Shown here piece after piece: positions 13,103-24,392 of a DNA stretch of 64,000 bases (the first letter of the stretch is position 1; each line of letters begins with the position of its first letter). The stretch lies in assembly GCA_038025085.1 (NCBI GenBank), contig CM076146.1, positions 15,722,001 to 15,786,000 on the forward strand, read 5' to 3'. The notes below the pieces were generated by a model. It had not been told where the DNA came from and made no database searches. It saw only the letters and a list, made by a program, of their open reading frames with translations. The stretch is from Tetragonia tetragonoides (taxonomy: Eukaryota; Streptophyta; Magnoliopsida; Caryophyllales; Aizoaceae). A program made the translations under genes and the position numbers.

Positions 13103-13860
13103 AACCTCATACGACGCCCTTTAACAAAGAGGGACCACCTTCATCCCTCCTTTGCCTGTTAGAAGGAGGTTAAACTTTGATTGGGTAGAGAACACACCCA
13201 ACAATGCTTTGGGTATATTATTTGGACAAGAGCGCCACCATTCAAAAGATGAAGAGCTCCACAATGTCATTAATGCAATTCAAGATGCAAACTTTGACCC
13301 AACTAAGTTGATCACTCCAAACGAGGGTCAACTCACAAAGTAAAAACGCACCATAAGCTGGAGTGGAGACAACGGAAAGAAGATCAAGATCACGATGCTA
13401 AAGGATCCAAGTCTGACACCGACACTGACTCCGACCGTACTGAGTCTGATTCCGAAGATGAGTCTAAAATAGTAGAGTCGGGTAGTCCACCCATACCTAT
13501 GTTTAATTCTGCTTGCAAGTCTAGTGATGTTAAAGCCAATAGTAATGGCTCAGTTGATGTTCCAACTTCTTCTATCAATGAAATGAGTACTGATTCTGCT
13601 TACTTCTTGGATTACTTAGTGGCTAATAATTCAAAAGATGAACAAGAATTGCCCAAAGAAGTAACTAAAGCACTAATTTAGTTTGAACAAAAGACTTCAA
13701 TTGTGGAAGAAACATAATTAATTAACCTTTTGCAAGCGATCAAGAGCCGCGATCCCAAGAGCAGAAAAGCTTTTTAAACTCTTAAAAGAATACATAGACA
13801 TTTTCGCTTGGTCCTACAAAGTGAGATAGCATGGCATACAATACCGCTCAATCCAGACTC
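13103..13860 (+). pseudogene. Gag-pol spacer; protease not recognisable
   Basis: Fragments of open frame (13152-13343, 13499-13681) are acidic, with many Asp/Ser/Glu codons near 13400-13500. They resemble the linker that precedes reverse transcriptase in Tat elements. No D-S/T-G aspartic protease motif is visible, so the protease seems to have been lost or has decayed beyond recognition. Confidence 0.5.
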
Positions 13861-16448
13861 AAAACCGGTAAAACAGAAACTTCAGAGGATGAAACATGAG
13901 TGGACACTAAAAATCAAGGAAGAAGTACAAAAGCAGCTCGCAGCGGGTTTCATTAAGGTCGCTCAATATCCAGAATGAGTTGCTACCATAGTACCTGTTC
14001 CAATGAAGGATGGCAAAGTAAGAATGTGCGTCGATTTCAGAGATCTAAACATGGCAAGTCCAAAAGACGACTTCCCCTTGCCACATATAGACGTACTGGT
14101 GGATAATACCGCATGACATGCCCTCTTATCATTCATGGATGACTATGCAGGGTATAACCAAATACAAATGGCAGAAGAAGACATGGAGAAAACCACCTTC
14201 ATAACCCAATGGGGTACATACTGCTACACTGTCATGCCTTTTGGGTTGAAAAATGGGGGAGCAACATACCAAAGAACCGCAACTTCCTTTCTACATGACA
14301 TGATGCACAAAGAAGCCGAGGTGTACGTAGACGATATGATCATCAAATCCAAAGAGAGAGAAGGGCATGTACTCTCTCTAAGGAAATTCTTTGACAGACT
14401 TCGGAACTACAGCATGAGGTTCAATCCCCAAAAGTGTGCATTTGGAGTAACTTCTGGCAAACTCTTAGGATTTGTCATAAGCACAAAAGGCATTGAAATT
14501 GATCCTACTAAGATCAAAGATATAAGAGATATGCCCTCTCCTAAAAATGAGAAGGAGATAAGGGGTTTTTTAGGGCGACTCCAATATATAAGTCGATTCA
14601 TATCCAAATTGACCATTACATGTGAGCCCATCTTCAAATAGCTCAAAAAGGACACCAAATCTACATGGGATGATCAATGCCAACAAGCCTTTGATAAAAT
14701 TAAGGAGTATTTAGCTAACCTACTTGTATTGGTTCCACCAATTCCGGAAAAACCCCTTATGCTATACCTAACAGTCACATAAACCGCCATGGGCGCTATG
14801 CTAGCCCAAAAGGTGGAGAATGATGAAAAGGCAATATACTACCTTAGCAAGAAATTCCTGCAATACGAAACACGCTACTCCACACTAGAGAAAACGTGCC
14901 TCGCATTGCAACAAAGAAGCTTCGACACTACATGCTACAACACTCGATCCATATAAAGTCGAGGATGAATCCACTAAAGTACTTATCGGAAAACCCATTC
15001 TTAGTGTAAGAGTAGCAAGGTGAACCGTCATGCTCTCAGAATTCGATCTAACTTTTGAACACCAAAAGGCGATAAAAGGACACGCCATTTCTGAACATCT
15101 CGTTGAAAACCCAAGTAGTAGCGAGGATGCCACGCATGACTTCCCTGACGAAGGATAATGAACGTCGAAGAAAATACTTGGGAGTTATACTTTGACGGAG
15201 CCTCAAACCAAAAAGGTTGCGGCGTAGGAGTACTATTAGTCAACCCCGAAGGCGCACATACTCACATAGCCATCAAATTAGACCATGAGGTAACTAACAA
15301 CGACGCCGAATATGAAGTTGCATCATTGGGTTAGAAGCGGTGATAGAACTGAAAATCAAGGACCTAAAGATATATGGAGACTCAACTCTCATCACAAATA
15401 AAGTCTCCAAAAGATGGAGAGTGAAAAGCGAATCTCTGGCACCTTACTAGGAATATCTCAAAAAGATAGCCAAATATTTCACTCATGTCCGTTTCACATA
15501 CCTTCCTAGAGATGATAACCAGTTTGCAGACGCCCTAGCAAAAATGGCATCCATGATAAATATCCTAGATGATGTAATCACTATGCCGATTTACATTCAA
15601 AGGCGCGTAGAGCCCGCTTTTTCCAATGCACTCGAAGTATGCGTTAACGAGGAGGAAGAAGAGGAATGGTTTGCTGACGTTCTCAATCTATCAGGCGAAA
15701 GGCCATTCTCTGCATACTACAATGGAAAAGGACTGCATCGAATACGTGAAAAAGTGCACACGCTGCCAATTCCACGCTAATTTACAACATAGACCTCTGA
15801 CTCCTCGACATACCTTCACTTCACCATGGCCATTCTCTGCATGGGGCATTGATATCATTGGAAAAATCTCCCCTACAGGAAAAGGAGGCCATGAATACAT
15901 ACTAGTCGCAATAGACTATTTCACCAAATGGGTTGAAGCCCGTTCATACGCCAGAATAGCGTCAAAACACGTGGCAAAGTTCATACATGACAATATCATT
16001 ACTAGATATGGAGTACCCCACAATATCATTACTAGTATATGGCATCGAGGCAGTACTCCTAGCAGTCGAGGTGGAAATCCCTTCCTTAAGGATAGCTTTG
16101 GAAAGCGAATTACCCGAAGTAGATTAGGCTCAAGCCCGATATGATCAATTAGTCTTGTTAGACGAAAGACGGCTAAATTCCCTACATTATGGTCATGTCT
16201 ACCAAGCAAGGATGACAAGACAATTTGATCAAAGATTCAAGGCTAGAGGACTAAAAGAAGGAGACTTAGTCCTAAAAGAGGTAAGACCAATTGTAGTCGA
16301 CCCTCGAGGGAAGTTCAAGGCTAATTGGCTCGGCCCATACATTATGAAGACAATATTATCCGGTGGAGCGGTAAAGCTTATGGATTTAGTTGGCAACGAG
16401 TTCACTCAACTCACAAATATGGACAAACTTAAGCGATTCTATGCATAA
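13861..16448 (+). pseudogene. pol: Tat-element pol: RT, RNase H, aRNase H, integrase (broken)
   Basis: Reverse transcriptase begins near 13880 (KMCVDFRDLN-like block at 14020, MPFGLKNGGATYQR at 14236) with the catalytic YVDD at 14324-14335; the longest open piece is 14135-14641. RNase H remnants follow at about 14690-14930. A second, archaeal-type RNase H (ELYFDGAS, near 15180) runs to about 15560, the hallmark of the Tat clade. Integrase shows the zinc-binding half (CTRCQFH) and a first catalytic Asp in WGIDIIGK, then IDYFTKWVEA. After GVPHNII (near 16030) about 150 residues, including the other catalytic residues, are missing, and the sequence resumes at YGIEAVL. The C-terminal part ends at 16448. 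Stops occur near 13977, 14114, 14639, 14780 and 16126, plus frameshifts. Confidence 0.85.
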
Positions 16449-16547
16449 ATACTTAATCTTTGAGAGAACCCATTAAGGCACCAAATCCAAGTCATAGCCG
16501 TCCATGTGGGGTCCATGATAGGAAAACAAAAATGAGATTTGGTTTTA

Positions 16548-16610
16548 CGAACTACATTGGCCTGATTCCGCATGGATATGTAGGTAACCCATACAACTTG
16601 GGCCCAACCA
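16548..16610 (+). other. Conserved post-pol block of Tat elements
   Basis: AACTACATTGGCCTGATTCC then GGATATGTAGGTAACCC follows the pol stop by about 100 bp. The same block occurs at 57727-57775 (GGATACGTAGGAAACC) in the gag-only element. It is shared non-coding sequence of the family; its role is unknown. Confidence 0.6.
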
Positions 16611-16620
16611 CTTTAATAAA

Positions 16621-16995
16621 ATAAATCTCTAAGGGAAATCCATTCGCTTAATGCAAAATAAGCAAGTCTTCATTAATATGGCTAAAGTCTATTACATGCT
16701 CTAATAAAAAAAAGAGAAAAAAGTGCGAGAAATAATAACAATTATAAAAGGGTAATTCTAAACTACATTTACTTGGGCATGCAAACCCGTTAGTTGAATT
16801 ATACTATCAATAAAAAATAAGACTTGCTAGATAATTTGAGGTGTACTACTCCTCCTTGACTTTGTTGACTTCGGGCTCTTGGGCGGGCTCGCTAGGCTCA
16901 TCAAGTTTCATTCGTTCTTTTGGAGCCCATCTTTCCCTTCCATTGCTCGAAGAAGCCTCGTGATCATTGGGCCCAACTTGAAGGACTTGCTTGGC
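16621..16995. other. Non-coding tail of the Tat element
   Basis: No gene seen between the post-pol block and the stop codon of the antisense gene. A purine-rich run AAAAAAAAGAGAAAAAAGTG lies near 16706. Confidence 0.4.
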
Positions 16996-17725
16996 CTAGT
17001 GGGCCAGATTTTTCCTCTTTTTGTTTTGAGCCTTAGCCTTACCTTTTCCCTTACCCTTAGTTTGGGGCTTGAAAGGTTTAGCGGGCCTATCAATTGGATT
17101 TATCCTCACACCGCTGGGCTCATCGTATTTGCGTGCCTTGAACAACTCTTTTTCTTCTTCTAGGAGCCTCTTGTTGACTTGGTGGTCACCGCTCCAAATC
17201 CACTCCTCATAGAAGGTAGATAACCCGTTCGATTGCAGGTATACCGGTTTAGTCCATACTTGGCGACGGTTCCAATGTCGCTCCCAATTGGACATCAAAG
17301 AGGACGTCAAAGGCCTTTGACAAGGAGGCTAGCAACTCATATTCGGGATCCTTTGCCTTAAACCGTATTGGCAGAGGAGGCGGTTCGGTAAGAAGAATGT
17401 CAAGGTATACAAACGAATGATCCGTGTAAAGGGCACGTTCTCACTACACCCTACTATCTTGGTGGTAACGGCGGGAGGGCTTTTGGTTGGAAAGCCAATG
17501 ATGTCTGGAAAACTCCTCTACCAATAGACACGTCTCATGGGCACCAAAGCGGAAGACATGGAACTTCGGGTCCCAGAACTCTATGGAGGCCTGGAGGAAA
17601 TCCCACAATATTTTGACTTGCTTAAGGTGGAAGAATGCATTGAGGTGGAAGGGAGTGAGTTCTAACATCTCCTCTACGGTCATGGATGCCAACCAATCAT
17701 CAAAGGCATCATCAAAGTTCACCAT
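16996..17725 (-). pseudogene. Antisense PMD-like (aminotransferase-like) gene, block A
   Basis: Reading the minus strand, the ATG at 17725 opens a frame with a helical N-terminus (FDDWLASMTVEEMLELTPFH) and the typical PMD stretch FWDPKFHVFRFG followed by LLVEEFS. This pattern (ligand-free helices, then [FY]WD..[TN]..F, then LEE) is known in the plant mobile domain / aminotransferase-like family. The frame stops at 17444, and further pieces continue in other frames to 16996, where the C-terminus is Lys-rich (KPQTKGKGKGKAKAQNKKRK) like a nuclear signal. TATA and a short leader precede it. Gene order (antisense, downstream of pol) fits the additional antisense ORFs known for Tat elements. Stops and frameshifts mark it as decayed. 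Confidence 0.55.
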
Positions 17726-17810
17726 TGTTGAAGTTAAGCATTTTCTCTCAAGGAACTTTCTCTCTCTAATGGCTCAAAGTAAGTTGTGAGAAGAGAAGAA
17801 GAGGAAACTT

Positions 17811-17822
17811 GATTATATAAAG
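17811..17822 (-). promoter_or_regulatory. TATA box of antisense gene A
   Basis: On the minus strand CTTTATATAATC sits about 85 bp before the ATG at 17725, with a C/T-rich leader (TTTCCTCTTCTTCTCTTCTC) in between, a normal plant Pol II arrangement. Confidence 0.55.
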
Positions 17823-17879
17823 GTCATGGTTGGATTCTCGTCGAAAAATTAAGGAAACATGGACAACCGACGAAAAAAG

Positions 17880-18080
17880 GGCCAGGCAGCCTTTCCTCCA
17901 ACTTGGACGACAGAACCGTCAGGATGAGCGGCTCAACCGCTCCAGCTAGCGGCTTGACCGCTAGGACAAGTAGCTCAACCGCTAGACCCAGTGGCTCAGC
18001 CGCTTGCCCAAGCGGTGACCGCTTGAGCTATAGCACAGACGCTAGGAGCTCTAGCGGACCCCACATATAGGCGCCTGTGT
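17880..18080 (-). promoter_or_regulatory. AGCGGTT-repeat promoter region of antisense gene A
   Basis: Minus-strand reading shows AGGCGCCTATATG, then repeated AAGCGGT(C/T) and GTCCTAGCGGTCAA motifs. The 5' LTR U3 (8400-8560) has AGGCGCCT followed by TCAAGCGGTCGCCGCT and GTCCTAGCGGTT in the same order. The antisense promoter therefore looks LTR-derived or built from the same modules. Confidence 0.5.
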
Positions 18081-18159
18081 GACAAATTCACGAAGCAAAG
18101 TTCGGTCCACTCGACCTCTCCTTAACCGAGCTCTACCTTCCTATTTCCCACATTGACAG

Positions 18160-18400
18160 TTTATGGAAGCTCTCCCTTAGATTTTCTTACCTTACTTTTG
18201 TCCCTTGCCACTTTTCTTTTTATTCCCTTTTTTATTTTCTTTCCTTCCTTTTATTAGGATTATCAAGTTCCACCTTTTTCCTTTTATTTCCTGATTCATT
18301 ATTTTCTTTAATTATTTTTCTTAATTATTTTCCTTTTGATTTTCATCTTTTTCTTTATTTTTCCACTTTCTTTATTTTCATTTTAGGGGAGGGGGTACCC
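18160..18400 (+). other. Pyrimidine-rich tract ending in a polypurine tract
   Basis: A long T/C-rich stretch (18160-18380) ends with TTTTAGGGGAGGGGG, which resembles a retroelement PPT. No LTR-like sequence related to those elsewhere in the window follows, so PPT function is uncertain. Confidence 0.35.
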
Positions 18401-18586
18401 CAAATGTGCTAGTTTCCGGGAATCCTAAATTTTCAAGTCTCGTGTTTTGTGTTTTCCCATTCAGAAAATTAGATGATTATTAAATTCACATATGGGCATT
18501 TTCGTGATAATTTGTGCGTAAATAAAATGCGATATTTGTAGCAAGTTTATACAAGTCCGAAAGTTCAAAATGCACTACAACAAATA

Positions 18587-20008
18587 TCACTGGTCATCTT
18601 CGCCGGTACTCGGACCCGCCTGAGACGAATCTCCAGATCCACTTGATGATGGAGCACTTGAAGGACCATTTTGAGACATCGCCCAAGCTTTAGGGTCAAA
18701 GCCAAATAATGAGCTCGCCAAATGAGCAGGATCTAGTGAATGACGCGGTGGCTCCGACATGCTCGAGTAGCTGTCATACCCCATACTCTTATGATTCCAA
18801 GAGCTCCTAGGAGGGACTAAAGGATACATACGCATGGGATAACCCGGATACCCCATTTAAAGACGGTGCATGCCACTGGGAAAAATAAGGCACCTGGGGC
18901 GGGTTCCCCGTATCCACTCGAGCTCGAGGTGTCCCATGACGCACCTCCGTGCTATCCTGCCTCGGAGGAAGACGCTGCGGCGTAGACTTCGACTCTGGAG
19001 CACGAATAACTGGAGGCCTAGCAGGCCTCGCCACAGAAATAGGCTGCAAAATGAACTCAATGTCAGAAAATTATAAAAAATTCAAATCAAACATTATTAC
19101 TTGAAATGAACATACCTCCCGAACATCGGACCTACAACTCGTGCACATACTCCGAGTCGCGAACTTGGAGATCCACTGCTTAAGGGCATGCATGCCCCTA
19201 TAGATCTTCCGCGTCTCAAAAGCATCCAATTGTGCACACAAAAGAAGAGTCAGTATAAACATAAGGAAAATATTGCAAAATTCAATGGGTTTTCACTTAT
19301 CCCCTACAACCAATTGGTAGAGGCAATCCCTCGACCTCCTAATGAGGACCGCGGTACTCAGAAATCGAAAGAACCTGAGGAGACCCGTCCGCTCCTGTAT
19401 AGCCCACCGACATCGTAGGAGGAGTGGGGCGCGGAGAAGAAGCAGTCGCGTGAGACGACGAAGAACTTGCAGCACTCTGCATAAACTTGAAAGTATTAGA
19501 CACATTTCTATATTTCCACAAGAAATTAAGAAACAGAATAAGTTACTCACCGGATCAGTGGAGAAGTTAGGGCACAACCGAGCCTCAGCATACTCGGTAT
19601 ACGCTACCATAAGATCCACCCTCGGGTCAGCCGGGAGCAAATACTCAAGGGCGTTCAACCCAACGGTGGCCATCCTTACCTGCTTCACGGTAAGGTGACG
19701 AACATAAAGCATGGAATCCGGAGGATACAAGAAAATCCTCGGAGCCGGAAGGTCGGAAAAAGTCTGCCTAATCAGTCTCTCTCCCAAGAACCACTCAAAA
19801 CCGAAAGGATCGTCAATGAGGACTCTCTTCTGTTCATACTCTCGAGCACCCAAGAATCGGTCCGAGAGGCCCGGGAGGTAATCCGTCCAAGGGAACCATA
19901 TAACCTGTAAAGTAAAGAATGAGCGCACTAAAGGACGAAAAGGATGAAATGCCAAAGGTAAACACTTACATCCTGAGCGGTCAAGGGATATACTACTCGA
20001 ATAGGCAT
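18587..20008 (-). pseudogene. Antisense PMD-type gene, block C (spliced)
   Basis: Minus-strand exons can be traced: 20008-19970 (MPIRVVYPLTAQD), donor GTAAGTG; 19904-19551 after TTTACAG, containing VIWFPWTDYLPGLSDRFLG, DPFGFEWFLGERLIRQ and VGLNALEYLLP; donor GTGAGTA; an exon from 19476 rich in Ser/Pro; one near 19240-19126 (YRGMHALKQWISKFATRS); and a last exon 19044-18587, Pro/Ser-rich, ending GPSTGEDDQ. The middle exon resembles the C-terminal half of PMD/'phosphatase 7 long-form'-type retroelement ORFs. An in-frame TAG near 19337 and a frameshift near 18857 suggest decay. The true N-terminus is not seen upstream. Confidence 0.5.
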
Positions 20009-20859
20009 TTTAAGATATGATATCCGAAGAAAAGTCTTGAACATAAATACTCGAAAATAGATATCTGATCACGAACGCCGAAGGAGAATACCTCATGATC
20101 AATGAGTGTATTCGACAAGTTCCTAGTAAAAGAAAAAGGAGTAAAATCACCGCATTCGCCCTAACAAGGAAAGAATACCCCACGTTCTGTGAGTGTACTT
20201 GACAGGGTCTTGGCAAGAAGAAAGAACGAAAAGGAGAAATAAGAACATCACCCTACTCGCCCCGATAAGGCCCAGATCACCCATGTTAATATGGATGATT
20301 ATATATGTAAATAGGGGATATTATGGCTATAACAAAAGAGATTATAGCAAATCTCATCTCGAGGAAGACCAAGTGAAATGAATTAATATGGGTGATCATA
20401 TACGAAATTAGTTTGTTCAAAACCGTATCAAAAGGCATATGAAAAAGAAAGAAAGATGTGACTAAGAAACTAAGGAAAAGATAGGGCATATTCGACATAA
20501 TGCCTGTAAAATTATAATGATATAAAGGCGATCATCTTATAAACTAAAGAACTCATAAGCATCTGGCTTCTCAAGAAACATGATCGAAAGAGAAATGGAG
20601 AAGACAGAGATGGAGAATAAGAAGTGAAGAGAAATGATCACAAGATGGTCAATTTATAGAAAAATAAGGTGAAAAAGGGCGATATAAACAAAGAAAGATA
20701 CGGAAAATCACATAGACGACCCAGAAAACAAAACGGTCCAGAGTCAAAAGCACGTGTCCATATTTACGAAAGAAATATCACACAAGAACGTTCAAACATT
20801 GCTTAAGGAAACTCAGAATAGCTCGAACAGTAGTTTGCGAAAACTTAAGATGAGATACC
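20009..20859. other. Retroelement internal spacer with short direct repeats
   Basis: No gene recognised. Motifs such as GGGTGATCATATA / GGATGATTATATA, AATACCTCATGATCAATGAGTG and its variant near 20180 recur, suggesting tandem-duplicated non-coding DNA between antisense blocks B and C. Confidence 0.4.
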
Positions 20860-23800
20860 CTATCCATTCGATCCTTGAACTAATTTTGCTACGGTGGACA
20901 AGCAAACCTCTTCGTCAGCAAAATCAGTCTGTAAAGAAGGCACTCGTTCTAAAAGATGACTCTTACGAGCTTGAAGGAGTTGTAATTGTTGATCAATATC
21001 AGACAACTCAGTAGACAATGTCTGATAGAACCCTGTCGCTTGCTGAAGAAGGAGATGAGACTCTTCGAGTTGAGTAGATAACACCTTTAAAGCATCATCT
21101 GATAGAGACGCGTAGTGAGCATCACGAACAAACTGAGTAAGGACTCCCACATTGTTAAGTATCAAACCCCTAATCCGTTCAGGGAAGAGGGATTGGATAC
21201 TAACAAAGAAACTCTGAAGCTCAACCGCAGTTTCGATACGGGTAGCATCAGATAAAAGGGTATCAATCAAACGAAAATCCTCAGCCCTCAAAGGCATATT
21301 TACAGAAGAAACAGGTGTAGAAACACCTGCAAGATAAAACAAAAATTTAAGTATATGAAAATTCATAAAAGAGATAAAGGTCTAGAATAAAACAATTCTA
21401 ACCTGTAACAACCACCATATCAGCTTGAGATACAGTTGCCTATTCGACTCGAGGTGATTGAACAACCAGATCAGGCTGACGATCAGGAGAAGGGTTAGGA
21501 GAGGGCAAGGCTGGGTCCTCTAACCTAGAGTTATCTGCCTCAATATTATCAGAATCTGATGACATAGCTATGTCCACCCTATCTGAAAACGGGAAATAAC
21601 TCGGTTAATTTAGAAAATAGATAGAGATTAAAAGAATGAAATAAAGAGTCCATACTCGAAGAGGGATGAAGTGCAGAAGTATGGTCAGGAGAAGCAGGTT
21701 TTGATGGAGTTGAGAACGACGAGTCCTCAAACACAGGCTGTGCATACAAGGACAAAACTAAATATGATAAAAACAGAATGGAAAGACTAATCGAAATAGG
21801 GTTAGTAGCCATACCAGGTGGAAATACCACTAAAGCCTGAGAAATAGGCTCTGCCATAGAAGGGGGAGATGAAGGGGTAGGACCTTCTACACACGAATAA
21901 AATAGTAAAGTAAGAAGTCTGTTTATAAATCCTTACGAAGGAATAGATTGGAAATTACCCCTATTTCGACGACGTCTGATGATAAGAGGCTCATCAGAGG
22001 AAGAATAATCAGACTCATCAGTGGGATCTGATGACACAATGGATGATCCTCTTTGAATAGAGGACGGAAAATCTCTAGGTCGCTTCAGGCTAGATGAAGA
22101 AGGCACTAATGAAGAAGGCATCATGTTGATAGGGGTTACAATAAGAGAAGGCACATTGACAGCGTCCTCGCTTGTTGACTCCTCGTCAGAAAAGGCCTCC
22201 GGAATAGGCTTCAATCAAAATAACATAAGTCATGAAAGGCAGAAGAAAGCTATGAAACACAATTTAGAAAGTTAAGAAAATAACTCATACAGAAGAAGAA
22301 AATACCTAAAGAAGGAAAGAAGGAGAAACAAGGGCTCTGAAGGGAGTAATAGCAGCAGTATTCTCAGGATCCTTAGGATATAGAATTCCTAAAACAGTCT
22401 CGATGCGAGGACGAAGAGAGTTGGGATGTAAATAAGTAGAAGCAAACCGATTCCACCATCGAGCATAACCAGGCTCAACTCGAGTAGCCCTCACCCAAGG
22501 AAGAATCTTTCTTTTGCTTCTGTAGGTGCAAAGGGTACGTTGAGTTCGAAGATACAACTCATGTTTAGCATCGTCCTTCAACTTTTGACTAACTTCGGCC
22601 CCCAGTAAGTTAATCCTCGAAGACCAAGGACGATTGAGGGTCTTAATAAAAGGAACAGCGCAGGTCTGTATCAGACCAAATTGTCTAGCAACAAGTTGAG
22701 GGTTATAAACCTCAACTCCCATTTCATGGGAATCAACAAAGAGAAGGTCACGAGCACAGAATACTGAATTCCAGTAGTGTTGACCTTAATCGTCAGAAAT
22801 CAGGAAAGGGTTGAAGGAAGAAAGCCATGAAGGAGAGGCTATTCGAGTAGGATCAACAACACCAGGAACAACACCAAAATCTCGAGCAGGGTGCCCATTA
22901 AAGAATGGAGGTCTCGAAAGAAATTCAAGGAGCACTCGAGAGAAATACTGGGGAATCGAGGGGGCACACTTGTTGAAAACAGCTTCTGCAACACAACCCC
23001 ATTCATCTCGAGGGGATTTATTACAGTTAATAAGGGAACCCCCAAACTTATCCGCCTCCCTTCAAAATTGGAGATCAAAATCATCATCAGACAGAGTATG
23101 GACTAGATGAGGGTAATATACATGAGCCCAAACAGTCAAAATCCACAAGGGGTAGATTTGCCTATATATTCGAGAAGGCCCAATAGCCATTCGACTCAGC
23201 CTCGATACAGCTGAGCCAAAAGAAATGGGGCTAAAGGAATAGGACCCTCCATTGAAGCTATATTGGCTGCTAAAGGAAGGAAGATTCGACCTATTTTGCA
23301 AGACTTTCCCATGCATAACGGACCAAAAACATAAACTAGGAAGAGGACAACCTCTTCCTTTGTAACAGGACCTGGGTGAAACAAAATAGTGTTCAAAGCG
23401 CTCCACGACTGCTTCTGACCCAATAGAAGAGAAGCAGGTTCTAAATACTCTTCTACGACAGCAGGGGAAGAACGAATGTAACAAAGTTTTACAGATGATG
23501 TATCAGGACTCAATCCAGTAAAGAAAGCTATGTCCTCAAGAGTAACAGTTTGGATGCCACTACCCGAGATAAAACAATTAATTGCAGGGTTCCATGATAA
23601 CAAAATAGAAAGAGAAACGTTGGCTTCGAAAGGAATAGTTTTGAACAAAGCCAAACGAATAAAATCATAGATTTGATTGTCCTTCCAACGACCATGAAAA
23701 TCCTTAAAACGAGCAAACCATTTTTGAGGAAAGGTATCCTTAATTTCATTCACCCAACCATGGAGAGGCTTATTTCCAGCTTGTACGAATGCGTGTTCGA

Positions 23801-24116
23801 AAGCATTACCGGCAAAGAATAAAGAACGACAAGATTGAAAATTGGAGAAAACCTGATCAAAGCGAGAGAGCAAAACTTCATCTTCTTCCATAAAGGCCTT
23901 CGAATCGAAATTCGGACCCAACGAAAAGCCAGGAAGACGACTCCAAGAGAAGGGAGGTTCTGGGGAAGATGGAACCACAACATTTCGATGTTGGAGCCTC
24001 GAAGGGCGATACAAATCCGGATAATCCTTTATTATTTTGTAAAGATTAACAGCATCCTTAGCTTCTCTGAGATTATCAACATCATTCAAATCAAGGAAAG
24101 GTTTGAAATTGGCCAT
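20860..24116 (-). pseudogene. Antisense plant mobile domain (PMD) gene, block B
   Basis: The minus-strand ATG at 24116 opens a 306-codon frame: an N-terminal region (residues 1-150) and a PMD core with LLSWNPAINCF, VTLEDIAFFTGLSP (about 195-215) and FLPLAANIASMEG, LAQLYRG (about 280-306). PMD proteins are plant DNA-associated silencing factors (MAIN/MAIL relatives) often carried by transposons. A one-base shift at about 23200 moves to the frame with GPSRIYRQIYPLWILTVWAH. Two further in-frame stops (near 23062 and 22773) precede YNPQLVARQFGL and a Trp/Arg-rich part to 22306. Downstream, GT/AG-bounded exons (22210-21943, about 21850, 21720, 21560-21420) encode Ser/Pro/Asp-rich linkers. The last, 21326-20860, is a Leu/Gln-rich coiled coil (LQLLQARKSHLLERV). 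It faces the 3' LTR at 24393. Confidence 0.65.
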
Positions 24117-24220
24117 AGAGGAATGAGACGGTAGAGATTGAAGGCAAAAGGACTTGAAGAATTGGGGTTTTTTCTACGAAGAGAGAGAAATCAGTAGGAA
24201 GCAAGGAAGTTAAAAGATGA

Positions 24221-24232
24221 ATATTTATAAAG
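24221..24232 (-). promoter_or_regulatory. TATA box of antisense PMD gene B
   Basis: On the minus strand CTTTATAAATAT lies about 105 bp before the ATG at 24116. It is followed by a C/T-rich leader (CTTCCTTGCTTCCTACTG, CTCTCTCTTCG), a normal plant promoter layout, inside the retroelement just upstream of its PPT. Confidence 0.6.
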
Positions 24233-24380
24233 GGCAGAACTTATCATTAACTGGAAAAAACACGACTACCCATGACTAATGAAAAGATACATGCAAAAGT
24301 AACTATAACATCAAAACGCGGGAAACGAAGCGTCACTAGTACAATAATACAAAATAAAGTCGAAATGTTTATATATGTAT

Positions 24381-24391
24381 TAGGGGGGCAG
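24381..24391 (+). other. Polypurine tract
   Basis: TAGGGGGGCAG directly precedes an LTR start (TGTTATACACG at 24393), as expected for plus-strand priming of reverse transcription. It gives the element's orientation as plus and so shows that the PMD gene B is antisense. Confidence 0.65.
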
Positions 24392-24392
24392 T

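Larger units (their letters stand above)
8071..16620 (+). mobile_element. Ty3/gypsy Tat-clade (Ogre/Tat-like) element, decayed
   Basis: Order seen: LTR (8071-9649), tRNA-Arg-type PBS (9651), a long leader with 69-bp tandem repeats, gag with two zinc-knuckle-like motifs, reverse transcriptase with YVDD, RNase H, a second archaeal-type RNase H, integrase. The dual RNase H and the tRNA-Arg primer are known marks of the Tat/Ogre group. Many stops, frameshifts, loss of the protease region and a large integrase deletion make it non-autonomous. It interrupts a copia LTR; the 5 bp before it are GTTTG. No matching 3' LTR is found inside the window, so the right border is uncertain and given only as the end of the conserved post-pol block. 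Confidence 0.85.

Noticed and set aside
20193..20498. Short frames on both strands
   Set aside because: AT-rich repeated spacer without codon structure or splice-consistent continuation.
23835..24134. Plus-strand 99-codon frame
   Set aside because: A shadow of the PMD exon on the opposite strand, which has clear family motifs.
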